Source: Immundisolibacter sp049322795 (GTDB taxonomy: Bacteria > Pseudomonadota > Gammaproteobacteria > Immundisolibacterales > Immundisolibacteraceae). Taken from it: a stretch of DNA of 64,000 bases. The position numbers and the translations under genes are program-made. Positions 32,894 to 41,742 of the stretch are shown in pieces (within the stretch, counting starts at the first letter, position 1; each line of letters opens with the position of its first letter). Location: positions 1 to 64,000 of the forward strand of contig JBMOQH010000007.1 in assembly GCA_049322795.1 (NCBI GenBank). The letters are read 5' to 3'. The notes beneath the pieces are model-generated. The model ran no database searches and had not been told where the DNA came from. It saw only the letters and a list, made by a program, of their open reading frames with translations.

Positions 32894-33763
32894 TCAGAAC
32901 CCCGCGCCGTACGCCCGCACCCCGGCCAGGAAATTGAGCACCGCCCGATTGAAGTCGGCCGGGTTCTCGATGGCCACGTAGTGCCCGCAGTCCGGCAGCA
33001 GCAGGGCGTGGCAGTCCGGGTAGTCGGCCTTCCAGTCGGCGATCATCTCGTCGGGATGCGGATCCTGCACGCCCATCAGCACGAACGTCGGGATGCGGTG
33101 CGCCTTGAGCGCGTCGCAGATGGCCTGCTTGGCGGCCGGGCGCATCAGCGGGAAGTTCAGGAACGTGAGCGGCGAGGTCTCGGCGTACATCTGCCGGAAG
33201 CGCTCCAGGATGGCCGGGCTGGCCATCAGGCGCTCGCCCCAGAAGGTGCGCGTTTCCTTGCGCGCCTCGAACACCGCCAGCATGCCCTCGCTGCGCGCCA
33301 CCGCGTGCAGGCGCTCGAAGCCCGCGCGCATGACCGGCGTCATGCTGTCGAACAGGCCGCTGCTTTCGGGCGTGGCCAGCAGGTTGCAGCTCACGGCCGT
33401 CAGGCTCTGCACCCGCTGCGGGTTTTTTGCCATGAAGGTGCTGGCCGTGCTCACGCCCCAGTACGCCTGCCCCAGCACGTGGCAGCGCTCGACGCCGAGG
33501 TGGTCCAGCAGGGCCGCCAGATCGGCGGCGGTGTTTTCGAAGGTGTAGAAGCCCGGGGCCTCGTCCTGCGTGTCGACCTTGGACGAGCGGCCGTGGCCGC
33601 GCAGGTCGAAGCGGATGGTGCGGTAGTGCCTGGCGAAGGCCGGGACGTTGTCGTCGTAGGCCCCCATGTTGGCGATGACGTTGTGAACCAGCACCAAGGT
33701 TTCCGGGCCGTCGCCGGACACGTCGTAATGAATGTCGATGCCGTTCAGGCGGGCGCTGGGCAT
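32894..33763 (-). CDS. alpha/beta-hydrolase-fold protein lacking the nucleophile
   Basis: A 289-residue alpha/beta-hydrolase-fold protein: LVLVHNV holds the oxyanion region, FDLRGHGRS follows strand 4, and LLPDCGHYVAIENP carries the usual catalytic His. At the nucleophile elbow the expected G-x-S-x-G is GQAYWG (in VLGQAYWGVSTAS), so Ser is Ala and the last Gly is Trp. The genomic codons are clear, so this is not a reading error. It may bind rather than hydrolyse, or use another residue. Strong AGGAGGAG ribosome site. It stands alone. Confidence 0.85.
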   Translation of the reverse strand: MPSARLNGIDIHYDVSGDGPETLVLVHNVIANMGAYDDNVPAFARHYRTIRFDLRGHGRSSKVDTQDEAPGFYTFENTAADLAALLDHLGVERCHVLGQAYWGVSTASTFMAKNPQRVQSLTAVSCNLLATPESSGLFDSMTPVMRAGFERLHAVARSEGMLAVFEARKETRTFWGERLMASPAILERFRQMYAETSPLTFLNFPLMRPAAKQAICDALKAHRIPTFVLMGVQDPHPDEMIADWKADYPDCHALLLPDCGHYVAIENPADFNRAVLNFLAGVRAYGAGF

Positions 33764-33865
33764 GGGGTCTCCTCCTTCTGGGTTGTGCGGTGGCTTGCGC
33801 GGGCGCGCGGATCGCCGGGCGCGATGGTAGCAAGGCGCGGCCGCTCGGCCGGCCGGTCAGGGCGT

Positions 33866-34882
33866 TTATCGATCGAGCGGATTGCGGGGGGTTGATTCCG
33901 GTGGCGTGACGTTGATCCAGCGTCCGTCATCCTCCACCCGGCTGCCGTGCTGGGCGCACTGGGCGGTGAAGCGGCTGACGATCCAGTCCCGGTCGGCGCC
34001 GCTGGCCGTGATGGTGCGGGCGAGGTCCAGCCGCAGCGGCAGCGCCCGCACGCGCTGCACGCCGTCCGGCGCCAAACCGATCTCGAACAGCAGCTGGCGG
34101 TCGTTGCGGAATTCGGCATCGACGGCGTAGTCGTCGATCAGCCCGCCGGTGGAGTACAGCGCCGCCGCCGTCCCGAACCATTCCACGCCCAGAAAGTGAT
34201 GCGGGCTGTGGCCCCACACCAGCCGGGCGCCGGCTTCCACCAGGCGCTGCGCCAGCAGCCCGTAGTCGGCGGTAACCCGGGGCACCCAGTTGGGTTGCCA
34301 GTGCAGGGCGACGATGGCGTGGTCCACCGTCGCCGACAGGTGACGCACGCGGTTCAGCAGAGAGTCCACCTGCGCGGGGTCGGCGAGGTCGACGTAAGCG
34401 ATGCCGGGGCTGTCCGGACCGGCGACGAAGTCGGCCTGATGGTCGCAGCAGGCCAGTACGCCCAGGCGCTGGCCGGCGATGTCCAGCACCGCCGGCGCCC
34501 AGGCGGCCTCGGCATCCGCCCCGGCACCGACGCTGGCGATGCCGTGGGCGCGCAGGATGTCGACCGTGTCGAGCAAGCCCTCGGCACCGGCGTCGAGCGC
34601 GTGGTTGTTGGCCAGCGTGCACAGACCCACGCCGGCCCGGCGCAGCAGCTCGGCCGCCGCCGGCCGGGCGCGGAAGTAAAACGCCTTGGCCGGACCCTGA
34701 TACCAAGTGTCGGCGGCGGTGATGGCACATTCGAGATTGACGGCGACGAGATCGGCGCCGGCCAGATGCGCTCGCAAGGCTGCCAACGGCCGGTCCACGC
34801 CCTGGCGGGCGATGGCGTCGTCCACGCCGCGCCCCAGCATGGCATCGCCGCCCAGCAGCAGGCGCAGCGGGCGGTCGGTCAC
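33866..34882 (-). CDS. CapA-family protein (poly-gamma-glutamate synthesis type)
   Basis: A 338-residue protein of the CapA/PgsA metallophosphatase-like family. LLLGGDAMLGRGVDD at the N-terminus carries the metal-binding Asp, VAVNLECAIT the second, TLANNHALDAG the Asn-His pair, and VWGHSPHHFLGVEW the later His cluster. No signal peptide is visible, unlike capsule CapA proteins. Its ATG overlaps the stop of the dienelactone-hydrolase-like gene by 4 bp. Likely a phosphoesterase; the substrate is unknown. Confidence 0.88.
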   Translation of the reverse strand: MTDRPLRLLLGGDAMLGRGVDDAIARQGVDRPLAALRAHLAGADLVAVNLECAITAADTWYQGPAKAFYFRARPAAAELLRRAGVGLCTLANNHALDAGAEGLLDTVDILRAHGIASVGAGADAEAAWAPAVLDIAGQRLGVLACCDHQADFVAGPDSPGIAYVDLADPAQVDSLLNRVRHLSATVDHAIVALHWQPNWVPRVTADYGLLAQRLVEAGARLVWGHSPHHFLGVEWFGTAAALYSTGGLIDDYAVDAEFRNDRQLLFEIGLAPDGVQRVRALPLRLDLARTITASGADRDWIVSRFTAQCAQHGSRVEDDGRWINVTPPESTPRNPLDR

Positions 34883-35538
34883 GGCGTGGCGGGCTGCAGA
34901 TGGCGCAAAAACCAGTCGCCGGCCAGCCGCGCCACCTGATCCAGCGCGCCCGGCTCCTCGAACAGGTGCGTCGCCCCCGGCACGATGTCGAGCGCCTTGG
35001 GGCCGGCGAGCGCGGCCAGCGCCTCACGGTTCAGCGCCAGCACCTCGCGGTCGTGGCCGCCGACGATCAGCAGCGTCGGCGCCTGCACCCGGTCCAGCAC
35101 CGGCAGGGCGAGATCCGGCCGCCCGCCGCGCGACACCACCGCGGCCACCCGCCGCGGCCGCTCGGCGGCGGTGATCAGCGCCGCGGCGGCACCGGTGCTG
35201 GCGCCGAACAGGCCGATTGGCAGCGTGGCGAGGCGTGCCTGCCCGGCCAGCCAGTCGACGGTGCCGATCAGGCGCCCGGCCAGCAACGGGATGTCGAAGC
35301 GCAGCTCGGCGGTGCGGGCGTCGATGATCTCCTCGTCGGCGGTGAGCAGGTCCAGCAGCAGAGTGGCCAGGCCGGCCTGATTGAGTTGTCGCGCCACCGC
35401 CCGGTTGCGCGAGCTGAAGCGGCTGCTGCCGCTGCCGTGGGCGAACAGCACCAGACCGGCGGCCTTCGGCGGCAGGCTGAGATCGCCCGCCAGTTGCAGG
35501 CCGGGTTGCTCGATGCGAACGCTTTGGGAGGTTTCCAT
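34879..35538 (-). CDS. dienelactone-hydrolase-like alpha/beta hydrolase
   Basis: A 219-residue hydrolase. LVLFAHGSGSSRFS is the oxyanion region, FGASTGAAAAL has the nucleophile elbow G-A-S-T-G, and the Asp and His follow in VGGHDREVL and PGATHLFEEPG. It resembles the small alpha/beta hydrolases often fused to phosphoribosyltransferases. The ATG at 35538 is chosen for GGAG upstream. It is upstream of and overlaps the CapA-like gene by 4 bp, and lies 24 bp from the rtcB stop, so the three may be one transcript. Confidence 0.88.
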   Translation of the reverse strand: METSQSVRIEQPGLQLAGDLSLPPKAAGLVLFAHGSGSSRFSSRNRAVARQLNQAGLATLLLDLLTADEEIIDARTAELRFDIPLLAGRLIGTVDWLAGQARLATLPIGLFGASTGAAAALITAAERPRRVAAVVSRGGRPDLALPVLDRVQAPTLLIVGGHDREVLALNREALAALAGPKALDIVPGATHLFEEPGALDQVARLAGDWFLRHLQPATP

Positions 35539-35561
35539 GCCGGGCTCCGATGGGCGGGCGC

Positions 35562-36992
35562 TCAGCCCTTGATGCACAGCAGCGGCACCAGGCGCGCCAC
35601 GCGGCGGGCCAGGCCCACCTGTTCGGCGACCTCGACCACCGCATCGACGTCCTTGTAGGCGCCGGGGGCTTCTTCGGCCACGCCGCGCTGGGAGGGGCTG
35701 CGGACCAGAATGCCGCGCCCGGCGAGGTCGTCGACCACCGCGCGGCCGGACCAGCGGCGCAGCGCCTCGTGACGGCTCATGCGCCGCCCCGCGCCGTGGC
35801 AGGCGGAGCCGAAGGCGTGCTGCGGCTCGCCACCATTGCCGGCCAGCACGTAGGACGCGGTGCCCATGGACCCGCCCACCAGCACCGGCTGGCCGACGCC
35901 GGCGAACGCCGCCGGCAGTTGCGGGTGGCCGGGCCCCAGGGCCCGCGTGGCGCCCTTGCGGTGCACGAACAGCCGCCGCGGGGCGCCGTCGACGCGGTGG
36001 GTTTCTTCCTTGCAGGTGTTGTGCGAGACGTCGTAGATCAGCTGCAGCTCGGCCGCGGGAAAAAAGCGCCCGAACACCTGCCGCGTCAGGTGCGTCAGGA
36101 TCTGCCGGTTGGCCAGCGCGCAGTTGATGGCCGCCCGCATGGCGCCGAGGTACTCCTGCCCGAGCGTCGAGTCGAGCGGCGCGCAGGCGAGTTCCCGGTC
36201 CGGCAGCACGATGCCGTGCCGCGGCGCCGCCTCGCGCATCTGCTTGAGGTAATCGGTGCCCACCTGGTGACCCAGGCCGCGCGAGCCGCAGTGGATGCTG
36301 ACCACCACCTCGCCGTGATGCAGGCCGAAGGCGTCCGCCGCGGCGGCGTCAAACACGGTCTCGACGGCCTGCACTTCGAGGTAATGGTTGCCGGAGCCGA
36401 GCGTGCCCATCTCGTTGCGCTGGCGATGCTTGGCCAGCGCCGACACCTGCCCGGGGTGCGCGCCCGGCATGCAGCCGTGTTCCTCGATGCGTTCCAGATC
36501 CGCCGCCTGCCCGTAGCCGCGCTCGACCGCCCAACGGGCGCCGCCGGCCAGCATGGCGTCGGTTTCGGCGGCATCCAGATGCACCGTGCCGCCGCCGCCA
36601 AGGCCGCTCGGAATGGTCTGGAACAAGGCCTCGACCAGAGGCTTGGCGATCGCCGCCACGGCGCCGTGCTCCAGCCCGCTGCGCAGCAGGCGCACGCCGC
36701 AGGACACGTCGAAACCGACCCCGCCGGCCGACACCACGCCGCCGCGGTCGGGGTCGAAGGCCGCCACGCCGCCGATGGGGAAGCCGTAGCCCGAGTGCGC
36801 GTCCGGTAGCGCGTAGGCCGCCTGCACGATGCCGGGCAGGCTGGCGACATGCGTGAGCTGCGTGGCCACCGTGTCGTCCATGGCGGCGAGCAGCCCGGCG
36901 TCGGCGTAGATCACCGCCGGCACGCGCATGGCGCCGTGCGCCGGCAGGCGCCACTCGCAGGGGCCGAGCTGTTCGAAGCGGGCCGCTTCCAT
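35562..36992 (-). CDS. rtcB: RNA-splicing ligase RtcB
   Basis: A 476-residue RtcB. Metal and nucleotide ligands are visible: VGFDVSCGVRLL (Asp, Cys), GTLGSGNHYLEVQ (Asn-His), SIHCGSRGLGHQVG (His), DVSHNTCKEETH (His), and the guanylated His in CHGAGRRMSRHEA. It joins RNA 2',3'-cyclic phosphate or 3'-phosphate to 5'-OH ends with GTP. No RtcA cyclase or RtcR regulator is beside it. AGGAG precedes the ATG. It is divergent from prfB with 87 bp between. Confidence 0.95.
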   Translation of the reverse strand: MEAARFEQLGPCEWRLPAHGAMRVPAVIYADAGLLAAMDDTVATQLTHVASLPGIVQAAYALPDAHSGYGFPIGGVAAFDPDRGGVVSAGGVGFDVSCGVRLLRSGLEHGAVAAIAKPLVEALFQTIPSGLGGGGTVHLDAAETDAMLAGGARWAVERGYGQAADLERIEEHGCMPGAHPGQVSALAKHRQRNEMGTLGSGNHYLEVQAVETVFDAAAADAFGLHHGEVVVSIHCGSRGLGHQVGTDYLKQMREAAPRHGIVLPDRELACAPLDSTLGQEYLGAMRAAINCALANRQILTHLTRQVFGRFFPAAELQLIYDVSHNTCKEETHRVDGAPRRLFVHRKGATRALGPGHPQLPAAFAGVGQPVLVGGSMGTASYVLAGNGGEPQHAFGSACHGAGRRMSRHEALRRWSGRAVVDDLAGRGILVRSPSQRGVAEEAPGAYKDVDAVVEVAEQVGLARRVARLVPLLCIKG

Positions 36993-37079
36993 GGGCTGCT
37001 CCTGCGCTTGCCAAGGCGTCCGGCGGGCGGGCGCGCTACCATTCGCGGTTCTTTTTGCGCCCCGAGACTTCCGCCCGCC

Positions 37080-38178
37080 ATGATCGACATCAACCCCCAG
37101 CGCCACGCCCTGAAAGACCTCGCCGCGCGGGTGAACGCGCTACGGGGGTATCTTTGACCTCGACACCCGACAGGAGCGCCTGACCGAGGTCCTGCGCGAG
37201 CTGGAAGACCCCAAGGCCTGGGACAACCCCGAGCGCGCGCAGGAGCTGAACCGCGAACGGGCGCGTCTGGAAGAGGTGGTCGGTGGCCTGCGCGAGCTGA
37301 CGCAGGGCATCGCCGATAGCCTGGAGCTGGCCGAGCTGATCGAGCTGGAGAACGACGAGGCGGCCGCCGACTCGCTCTCCACCGACGTGCTGCGGCTCGA
37401 ACAGCACGTGCAGCGGCTGGAATTCCAGCGCATGTTCTCCGGCGAGGCCGACGCCAACAACGCCTATCTCGACGTGCAGGCCGGCTCCGGTGGCACCGAG
37501 GCGCAGGACTGGGCGCAGATGCTGCTGCGCATGTACCTGCGCTGGTGCGAACGAAAAGGCTTCGAGGTGGAGATCACCGAGGAGTCAGACGGCGAAGTGG
37601 CCGGCATCAAGTCCGCCACCGTGCATGTGCGCGGACCGTACGCCTACGGCTATCTGCGCACCGAAACCGGCGTGCACCGCCTGGTGCGCAAGTCGCCGTT
37701 CGATTCCGGCAACCGGCGCCACACCTCGTTCGCCTCGGTGTATGCCTACCCGGAAGTCGACGAGAACATCGAGGTCGACATCAACCCGGCTGACCTGAAG
37801 GTGGACACCTACCGCGCGTCCGGCGCCGGCGGCCAGCACGTCAACCGCACCGAGTCGGCCATCCGCATCACCCACGTTCCGACCGGCATCGTGGTGGCCT
37901 GCCAGGCCGACCGCTCGCAGCACAAGAACCGCGCCACCGCCATGTCGCAGCTGCGCGCCAAGCTGTACGAGCGCGAGCTGAACGCCCGCCGTGCCCAGCA
38001 GCAGGCGGCCGAGGACGCCAAGTCCGACATCTCCTGGGGCCACCAGATCCGTTCCTACGTGCTCGACCAGTCGCGCATCAAGGACCTGCGCACCGACGTC
38101 GAGACCGGCAACACGCAGGCGGTGCTGGACGGCGATCTCGACCCCTTCATCGAAGCCAGCCTCAAGAGCGGGCTCTGA
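37080..38178 (+). CDS. prfB: peptide chain release factor 2 (programmed +1 frameshift)
   Basis: Release factor 2, about 365 residues, made by the autoregulatory frameshift. The zero frame runs from ATG 37080 to codon 25 (CTT, 37152-37154) and hits TGA at 37155-37157; an internal Shine-Dalgarno-like GGGGG lies just upstream. Skipping T37155 resumes at GAC 37156 and continues to 38178. The GGQ motif is in GAGGQHVNRTESAIR, and the recognition-loop region follows family norms. RF2 reads UGA and UAA; low RF2 favours the frameshift. The lysS gene begins 4 bp after. Confidence 0.97.
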
Positions 38179-38181
38179 GCC

Positions 38182-39669
38182 ATGCACCACGAAGAAGACA
38201 ACGAACAGATCGCCAACCGGCGGGGCAAGCTGGCCGACTGGCGCCACGCCGGCGCGGCGTACCCGAACGACTTCCGCCGCGACGCGCTGGCCGCCGACCT
38301 GCTGACCGCGCATGCGGACACCGACGCCGAGGCGCTGGACCGGCAGCCGGTGGCGGTGCGCATCGCCGGGCGCGTGATGACGCGCCGCCTGATGGGCAAG
38401 GCGTCCTTCGTGCACCTGCAGGACAGCTCCGGCCGCATGCAGGTTTACGTGCAGCGCGACGTGCTGGGCGAGGCGGCGTACGAGGAATTCAAGCGCCTTG
38501 ATCTCGGCGACATCGTGGGCATTGCCGGCGCGCTGTTTCGCACCCGCACCGGCGAGCTCACAGTGCGCGCCGACTCCGTGCGCCTGCTGACCAAGGCGCT
38601 GCGTCCGCTGCCGGACAAGTGGCACGGCCTGCAGGACGCCGAGCGCCGGCACCGCCAGCGGTATCTCGACCTCATCGTCAACGACGAGGCGCGGCGCACG
38701 TTTGCCATCCGCTCGGCGCTGGTCACCGGGCTGCGCGAGTGGTTCGTCGGCGAAGGGTTTCTGGAAGTCGAGACCCCGCTCATGCAGCCCATGCCGGGCG
38801 GCGCCGCGGCAAGGCCGTTCGTGACCCACCACAACGCGCTCGACATGACGCTGTACCTGCGCATCGCGCCGGAGCTGTATCTCAAGCGGCTGGTGGTGGG
38901 CGGTTTCGAGAAGGTGTTCGAGCTCGGGCGCAATTTCAGGAACGAGGGCCTGTCCACGCGCCACAACCCCGAGTTCACCATGCTCGAGTTCTATCAGGCC
39001 TACGCCGATTACGGCGACCTGATGGACCTGACCGAGCGCCTGCTGCGGGATCTGGCCACGCGCGTGCTGGGCACCACGGCCCTCACCTACCAGGGCCAGC
39101 CCATCGACTTCGGCAAGCCCTTTGCGCGCTACACGCTGGCCGAGGCCATCACTGCGCATCTGCCGCGCGCCACGCCCGAACTGCTGGCCGATCTCGACGC
39201 CGCCCGCGCGCTGGCGCTGGAGCTGGGCCTCGTGGTCAAGGACGACGACGTGCTGGCGCAGGTGCAGCTCGAACTGTTCGAAAAAGTGGTCGAGGAACAG
39301 CTTATCCAGCCGACCTTCGTCACCGACTTCCCGGTCGAGGTCTCGCCGCTGGCCCGCCGCCGCGCCGACAACCCGGCGCTGACCGAGCGCTTCGAGCTGT
39401 TCATAGCCGGCCGGGAGCTAGCCAACGGCTTCTCCGAGCTCAACGACCCCGAGGACCAGGCCGCCCGCTTCCTGGAGCAGGCCGCCCGCAAGGCCGCCGG
39501 CGACGAGGAAGCCATGACCTTCGACGCCGATTACGTGGAAGCGCTCGAGTACGGCCTGCCGCCGACCGCCGGCGAGGGCATCGGCGTCGATCGCCTGGCC
39601 ATGCTGTTCGCGGACGTCACGTCGATCCGCGAGGTGATCCTGTTCCCGCACCTGCGCCCGGAGCGGTGA
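38182..39669 (+). CDS. lysS: lysyl-tRNA synthetase, class II
   Basis: A 495-residue class II LysRS. The N-terminal OB domain (about 50-160) holds the RIAGRVMTRRLMGKASF segment, motif 2 is RNFRNEGLSTRHNPEF and motif 3 is GEGIGVDRLAML. It charges tRNA-Lys. The order prfB-lysS is the usual one in proteobacteria. A hairpin (39751-39775, GTCGTCA/TGACGAC) followed by TTTCT may end the transcript. Confidence 0.97.
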   Translation: MHHEEDNEQIANRRGKLADWRHAGAAYPNDFRRDALAADLLTAHADTDAEALDRQPVAVRIAGRVMTRRLMGKASFVHLQDSSGRMQVYVQRDVLGEAAYEEFKRLDLGDIVGIAGALFRTRTGELTVRADSVRLLTKALRPLPDKWHGLQDAERRHRQRYLDLIVNDEARRTFAIRSALVTGLREWFVGEGFLEVETPLMQPMPGGAAARPFVTHHNALDMTLYLRIAPELYLKRLVVGGFEKVFELGRNFRNEGLSTRHNPEFTMLEFYQAYADYGDLMDLTERLLRDLATRVLGTTALTYQGQPIDFGKPFARYTLAEAITAHLPRATPELLADLDAARALALELGLVVKDDDVLAQVQLELFEKVVEEQLIQPTFVTDFPVEVSPLARRRADNPALTERFELFIAGRELANGFSELNDPEDQAARFLEQAARKAAGDEEAMTFDADYVEALEYGLPPTAGEGIGVDRLAMLFADVTSIREVILFPHLRPER

Positions 39670-39750
39670 GATCGGGCGGGCGTCGTAAGTCTGACGGTTG
39701 TCTACGGTCGGCGCTGGCGGACAAAGCGCGGCGTCTCGGGTAGATGCCCT

Positions 39751-39779
39751 GTCGTCACTCCGATCGACTGACGACTTTC
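39751..39779 (+). terminator. candidate terminator after lysS
   Basis: A stem of seven base pairs, GTCGTCA with TGACGAC around an 11-base loop, followed by TTTCT. It lies between lysS and the convergent Nudix gene. The T-tract is short, so strength is doubtful. Confidence 0.4.
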
Positions 39780-39782
39780 TCC

Positions 39783-40322
39783 CTACCGCGGCGGCGGCCC
39801 CAAGACCGCCGCATGCAATCCGAAACCGCCCCGCCGGCGGTCCTCGAAGTAATGCCGCAGCGTCTCGCGCACGCTGCGGAATGAGAGCTCCGGCCACGGG
39901 ATGTCGGCCTCGGCGAACAGGGCCACCTCCAGGCTTTCCTCACCGGCCGCCCAGCGCGGCTCGCGCAGCGTGGCCAGATACAGCATGTGCACCTGGCCGA
40001 TGTGCGGCACGTCGATGAGGCTGAACAACGGACCGATGTCGACCTCGATGCAGGCTTCCTCGGCCGCCTCGCGGGCGGCGCCTTCGGCCGTGCCTTCGCC
40101 CAATTCCAGAAAGCCGGCCGGCAGTGTCCAGCGACCGTAGGCGGGCTCGATGGCGCGCCGGCACAGCAGGATGCGGTCCTCCCACTGCGGGATGCAGCCG
40201 ACGATCAGGCGCGGGTTCTGGTAGTGCACGGCGTCGCAGGCCGGGCACACGTGGCGCGGCCGGTTGTCGCCGGGCGGCACGCGCAGCTCGACCGGCCCGC
40301 CGCAGTGACTGCAATGCCGCAT
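39783..40322 (-). CDS. Nudix hydrolase with N-terminal zinc ribbon
   Basis: A 179-residue protein. An N-terminal zinc ribbon has four cysteines (CSHCGG and CPACD). The Nudix box is GFLELGEGTAEGAAREAAEEA, close to the consensus Gx5Ex7REUxEExGU. The combination resembles NudC-like and related ribbon-Nudix enzymes that clean up nucleotide diphosphate derivatives; no exact substrate can be stated. It is followed 4 bp after the Rieske-oxygenase gene stop and may be co-transcribed. Confidence 0.9.
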   Translation of the reverse strand: MRHCSHCGGPVELRVPPGDNRPRHVCPACDAVHYQNPRLIVGCIPQWEDRILLCRRAIEPAYGRWTLPAGFLELGEGTAEGAAREAAEEACIEVDIGPLFSLIDVPHIGQVHMLYLATLREPRWAAGEESLEVALFAEADIPWPELSFRSVRETLRHYFEDRRRGGFGLHAAVLGPPPR

Positions 40323-40326
40323 GCGT

Positions 40327-41586
40327 TCAGAAGCCCATCATGTCGCGATAGCCCTGCCAGAAGCCGCGGATGGAGTTCTCGTCCGTGCCGCTGATGTCGT
40401 ACAGGTTGTCGGTGCCGTAGCCGCCCATCTCGACGAAGGACTGCTCGTTGCTGCCGTCGGACACCGAGCGCTGGATGATCTCGCCGGCCTCGGCGTCCTC
40501 CATGGCGATCAGCCCGGCCGGGCCCAGCATGTTGGCCTGGCGCAGGCGGTGGGCGCGCATTTCGTCGCTGTCGTCGGCATAACCGAAGTAGGTCCAGTAC
40601 AGCTCGAACTGGTCCACCGCGGTGGGGCGGATCTGGCGCACCGCCATGCCGTTCTGGATGTGCTGGAACACGTTGTTGGGAAACAGGGACTCGATGGTGA
40701 TGCAGATGTCGTCGCCGCGCTCGTTGATGTAGCGCAGGAACTGCGGCGACTCGAGCGCGTCCTGCCCGCCCTGGATGGCGCGGGTGGTGTTGGCCTTGTA
40801 GGTGTCCATGGTCTCCTTGCCGGACGGCTGCCACACGGTGAACAGGTTGTGGTAACGCGCCTCGTTCATCTCGATGGACACCTTCTGCGCCGGGCGGGCG
40901 ATGCCGAAGGTCGGATAGAACAGGTGCAGCAGCATGGCGTGGTAGGAATCACGCGTGTTCTCGGCGTACAGCTTCCAGTTGGCGTGCACGTACTGGCGGC
41001 TGTAGCCGATGACCTCGACCGGCTTGTGCATCACGCGGTCGATGTTGGCGAGCATGGTGTCGCCAAGGTACTCCTCGAAGCCCGGGCCGTCGTCGGCGAA
41101 GCTGGCGAACACCACGCCGCGGCGGCTCGCCACGCGCAGCGGCCGCAGCGGATGCGCGGCCATGTCGAAGTCCGCCGGATACCCGCCCTTGCCGCCGAGA
41201 CCCTTGCGGAACGGCACGCCGATCAGCGCGCCCGAGGCGTCGTAGGCCCACTGGTGGTAGACGCAGGTATGGGTCTGCGTGTTGCCGCGCAGGTCCCGGC
41301 ACACCAGCGCGCCGCGGTGGGCGCAGCGGTTGACCCAGGCGTGCAGCTCGCCCTGCGCATCGCGCGTGACCACCACCGGCGTGTCGCCGATGAAGGTGGA
41401 CACGTAGTCGTGCGGGTTCGGCATTTCCGCTTCCAGCGCCACGTAGTTCCAGGTCGGGCCGCGGAAGATGCATTCCTGTTCGAGGGCGTAGATGGCCGGG
41501 TCGGTGAACACGGCGTAGGGCACGCGACGCAGGCCGAGTTCGGGCCAGGCGAAGGGCAGATCGAGGCGCTTTTGTGGGGCGTTCAT
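40327..41586 (-). CDS. Rieske aromatic ring-hydroxylating oxygenase, alpha subunit
   Basis: A 419-residue oxygenase alpha subunit. The Rieske cluster ligands are C-x-H in NRCAHRGALV and C-x-x-H in HTCVYHQW, spaced 16-17 residues apart. The mononuclear iron site is in AENTRDSYHAMLLHLF (Asp, His, His). It resembles anthranilate/salicylate/phthalate-type terminal oxygenases. No beta subunit, ferredoxin or reductase gene is adjacent, so electron-transfer partners must lie elsewhere. GAGGAGA precedes the ATG at 41586. The substrate is likely an aromatic acid; this is inference. Confidence 0.92.
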   Translation of the reverse strand: MNAPQKRLDLPFAWPELGLRRVPYAVFTDPAIYALEQECIFRGPTWNYVALEAEMPNPHDYVSTFIGDTPVVVTRDAQGELHAWVNRCAHRGALVCRDLRGNTQTHTCVYHQWAYDASGALIGVPFRKGLGGKGGYPADFDMAAHPLRPLRVASRRGVVFASFADDGPGFEEYLGDTMLANIDRVMHKPVEVIGYSRQYVHANWKLYAENTRDSYHAMLLHLFYPTFGIARPAQKVSIEMNEARYHNLFTVWQPSGKETMDTYKANTTRAIQGGQDALESPQFLRYINERGDDICITIESLFPNNVFQHIQNGMAVRQIRPTAVDQFELYWTYFGYADDSDEMRAHRLRQANMLGPAGLIAMEDAEAGEIIQRSVSDGSNEQSFVEMGGYGTDNLYDISGTDENSIRGFWQGYRDMMGF

Positions 41587-41665
41587 TTGGCGCTTCTCCT
41601 CGAGGGAAATGATGGCCGGAACTGTAACAGGATGCTGAAACGGGACTGCCCTGCCCTGCTGAGAT

Positions 41666-41742
41666 GCTGAAAAATCCCGTCCCTGGGATGTTTCAGCTCG
41701 CCGCATCGCGGCGCACGCCCGCGTTGCGGTACCTGGATCAAT
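41666..41742 (-). repeat. five-hairpin interspersed element, copy 3 (5'-truncated)
   Basis: Read on the minus strand, this copy retains part of the third hairpin (TTGATCCAGG), the fourth with loop GGGCGTGCGCC, and the fifth, GCTGAAACATCCC with GGGATTTTTCAGC. It includes the stop codon of the sulfotransferase gene and lacks the first two hairpins. A further short GATGCTGAAAC-like fragment lies at about 41630. Confidence 0.75.
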
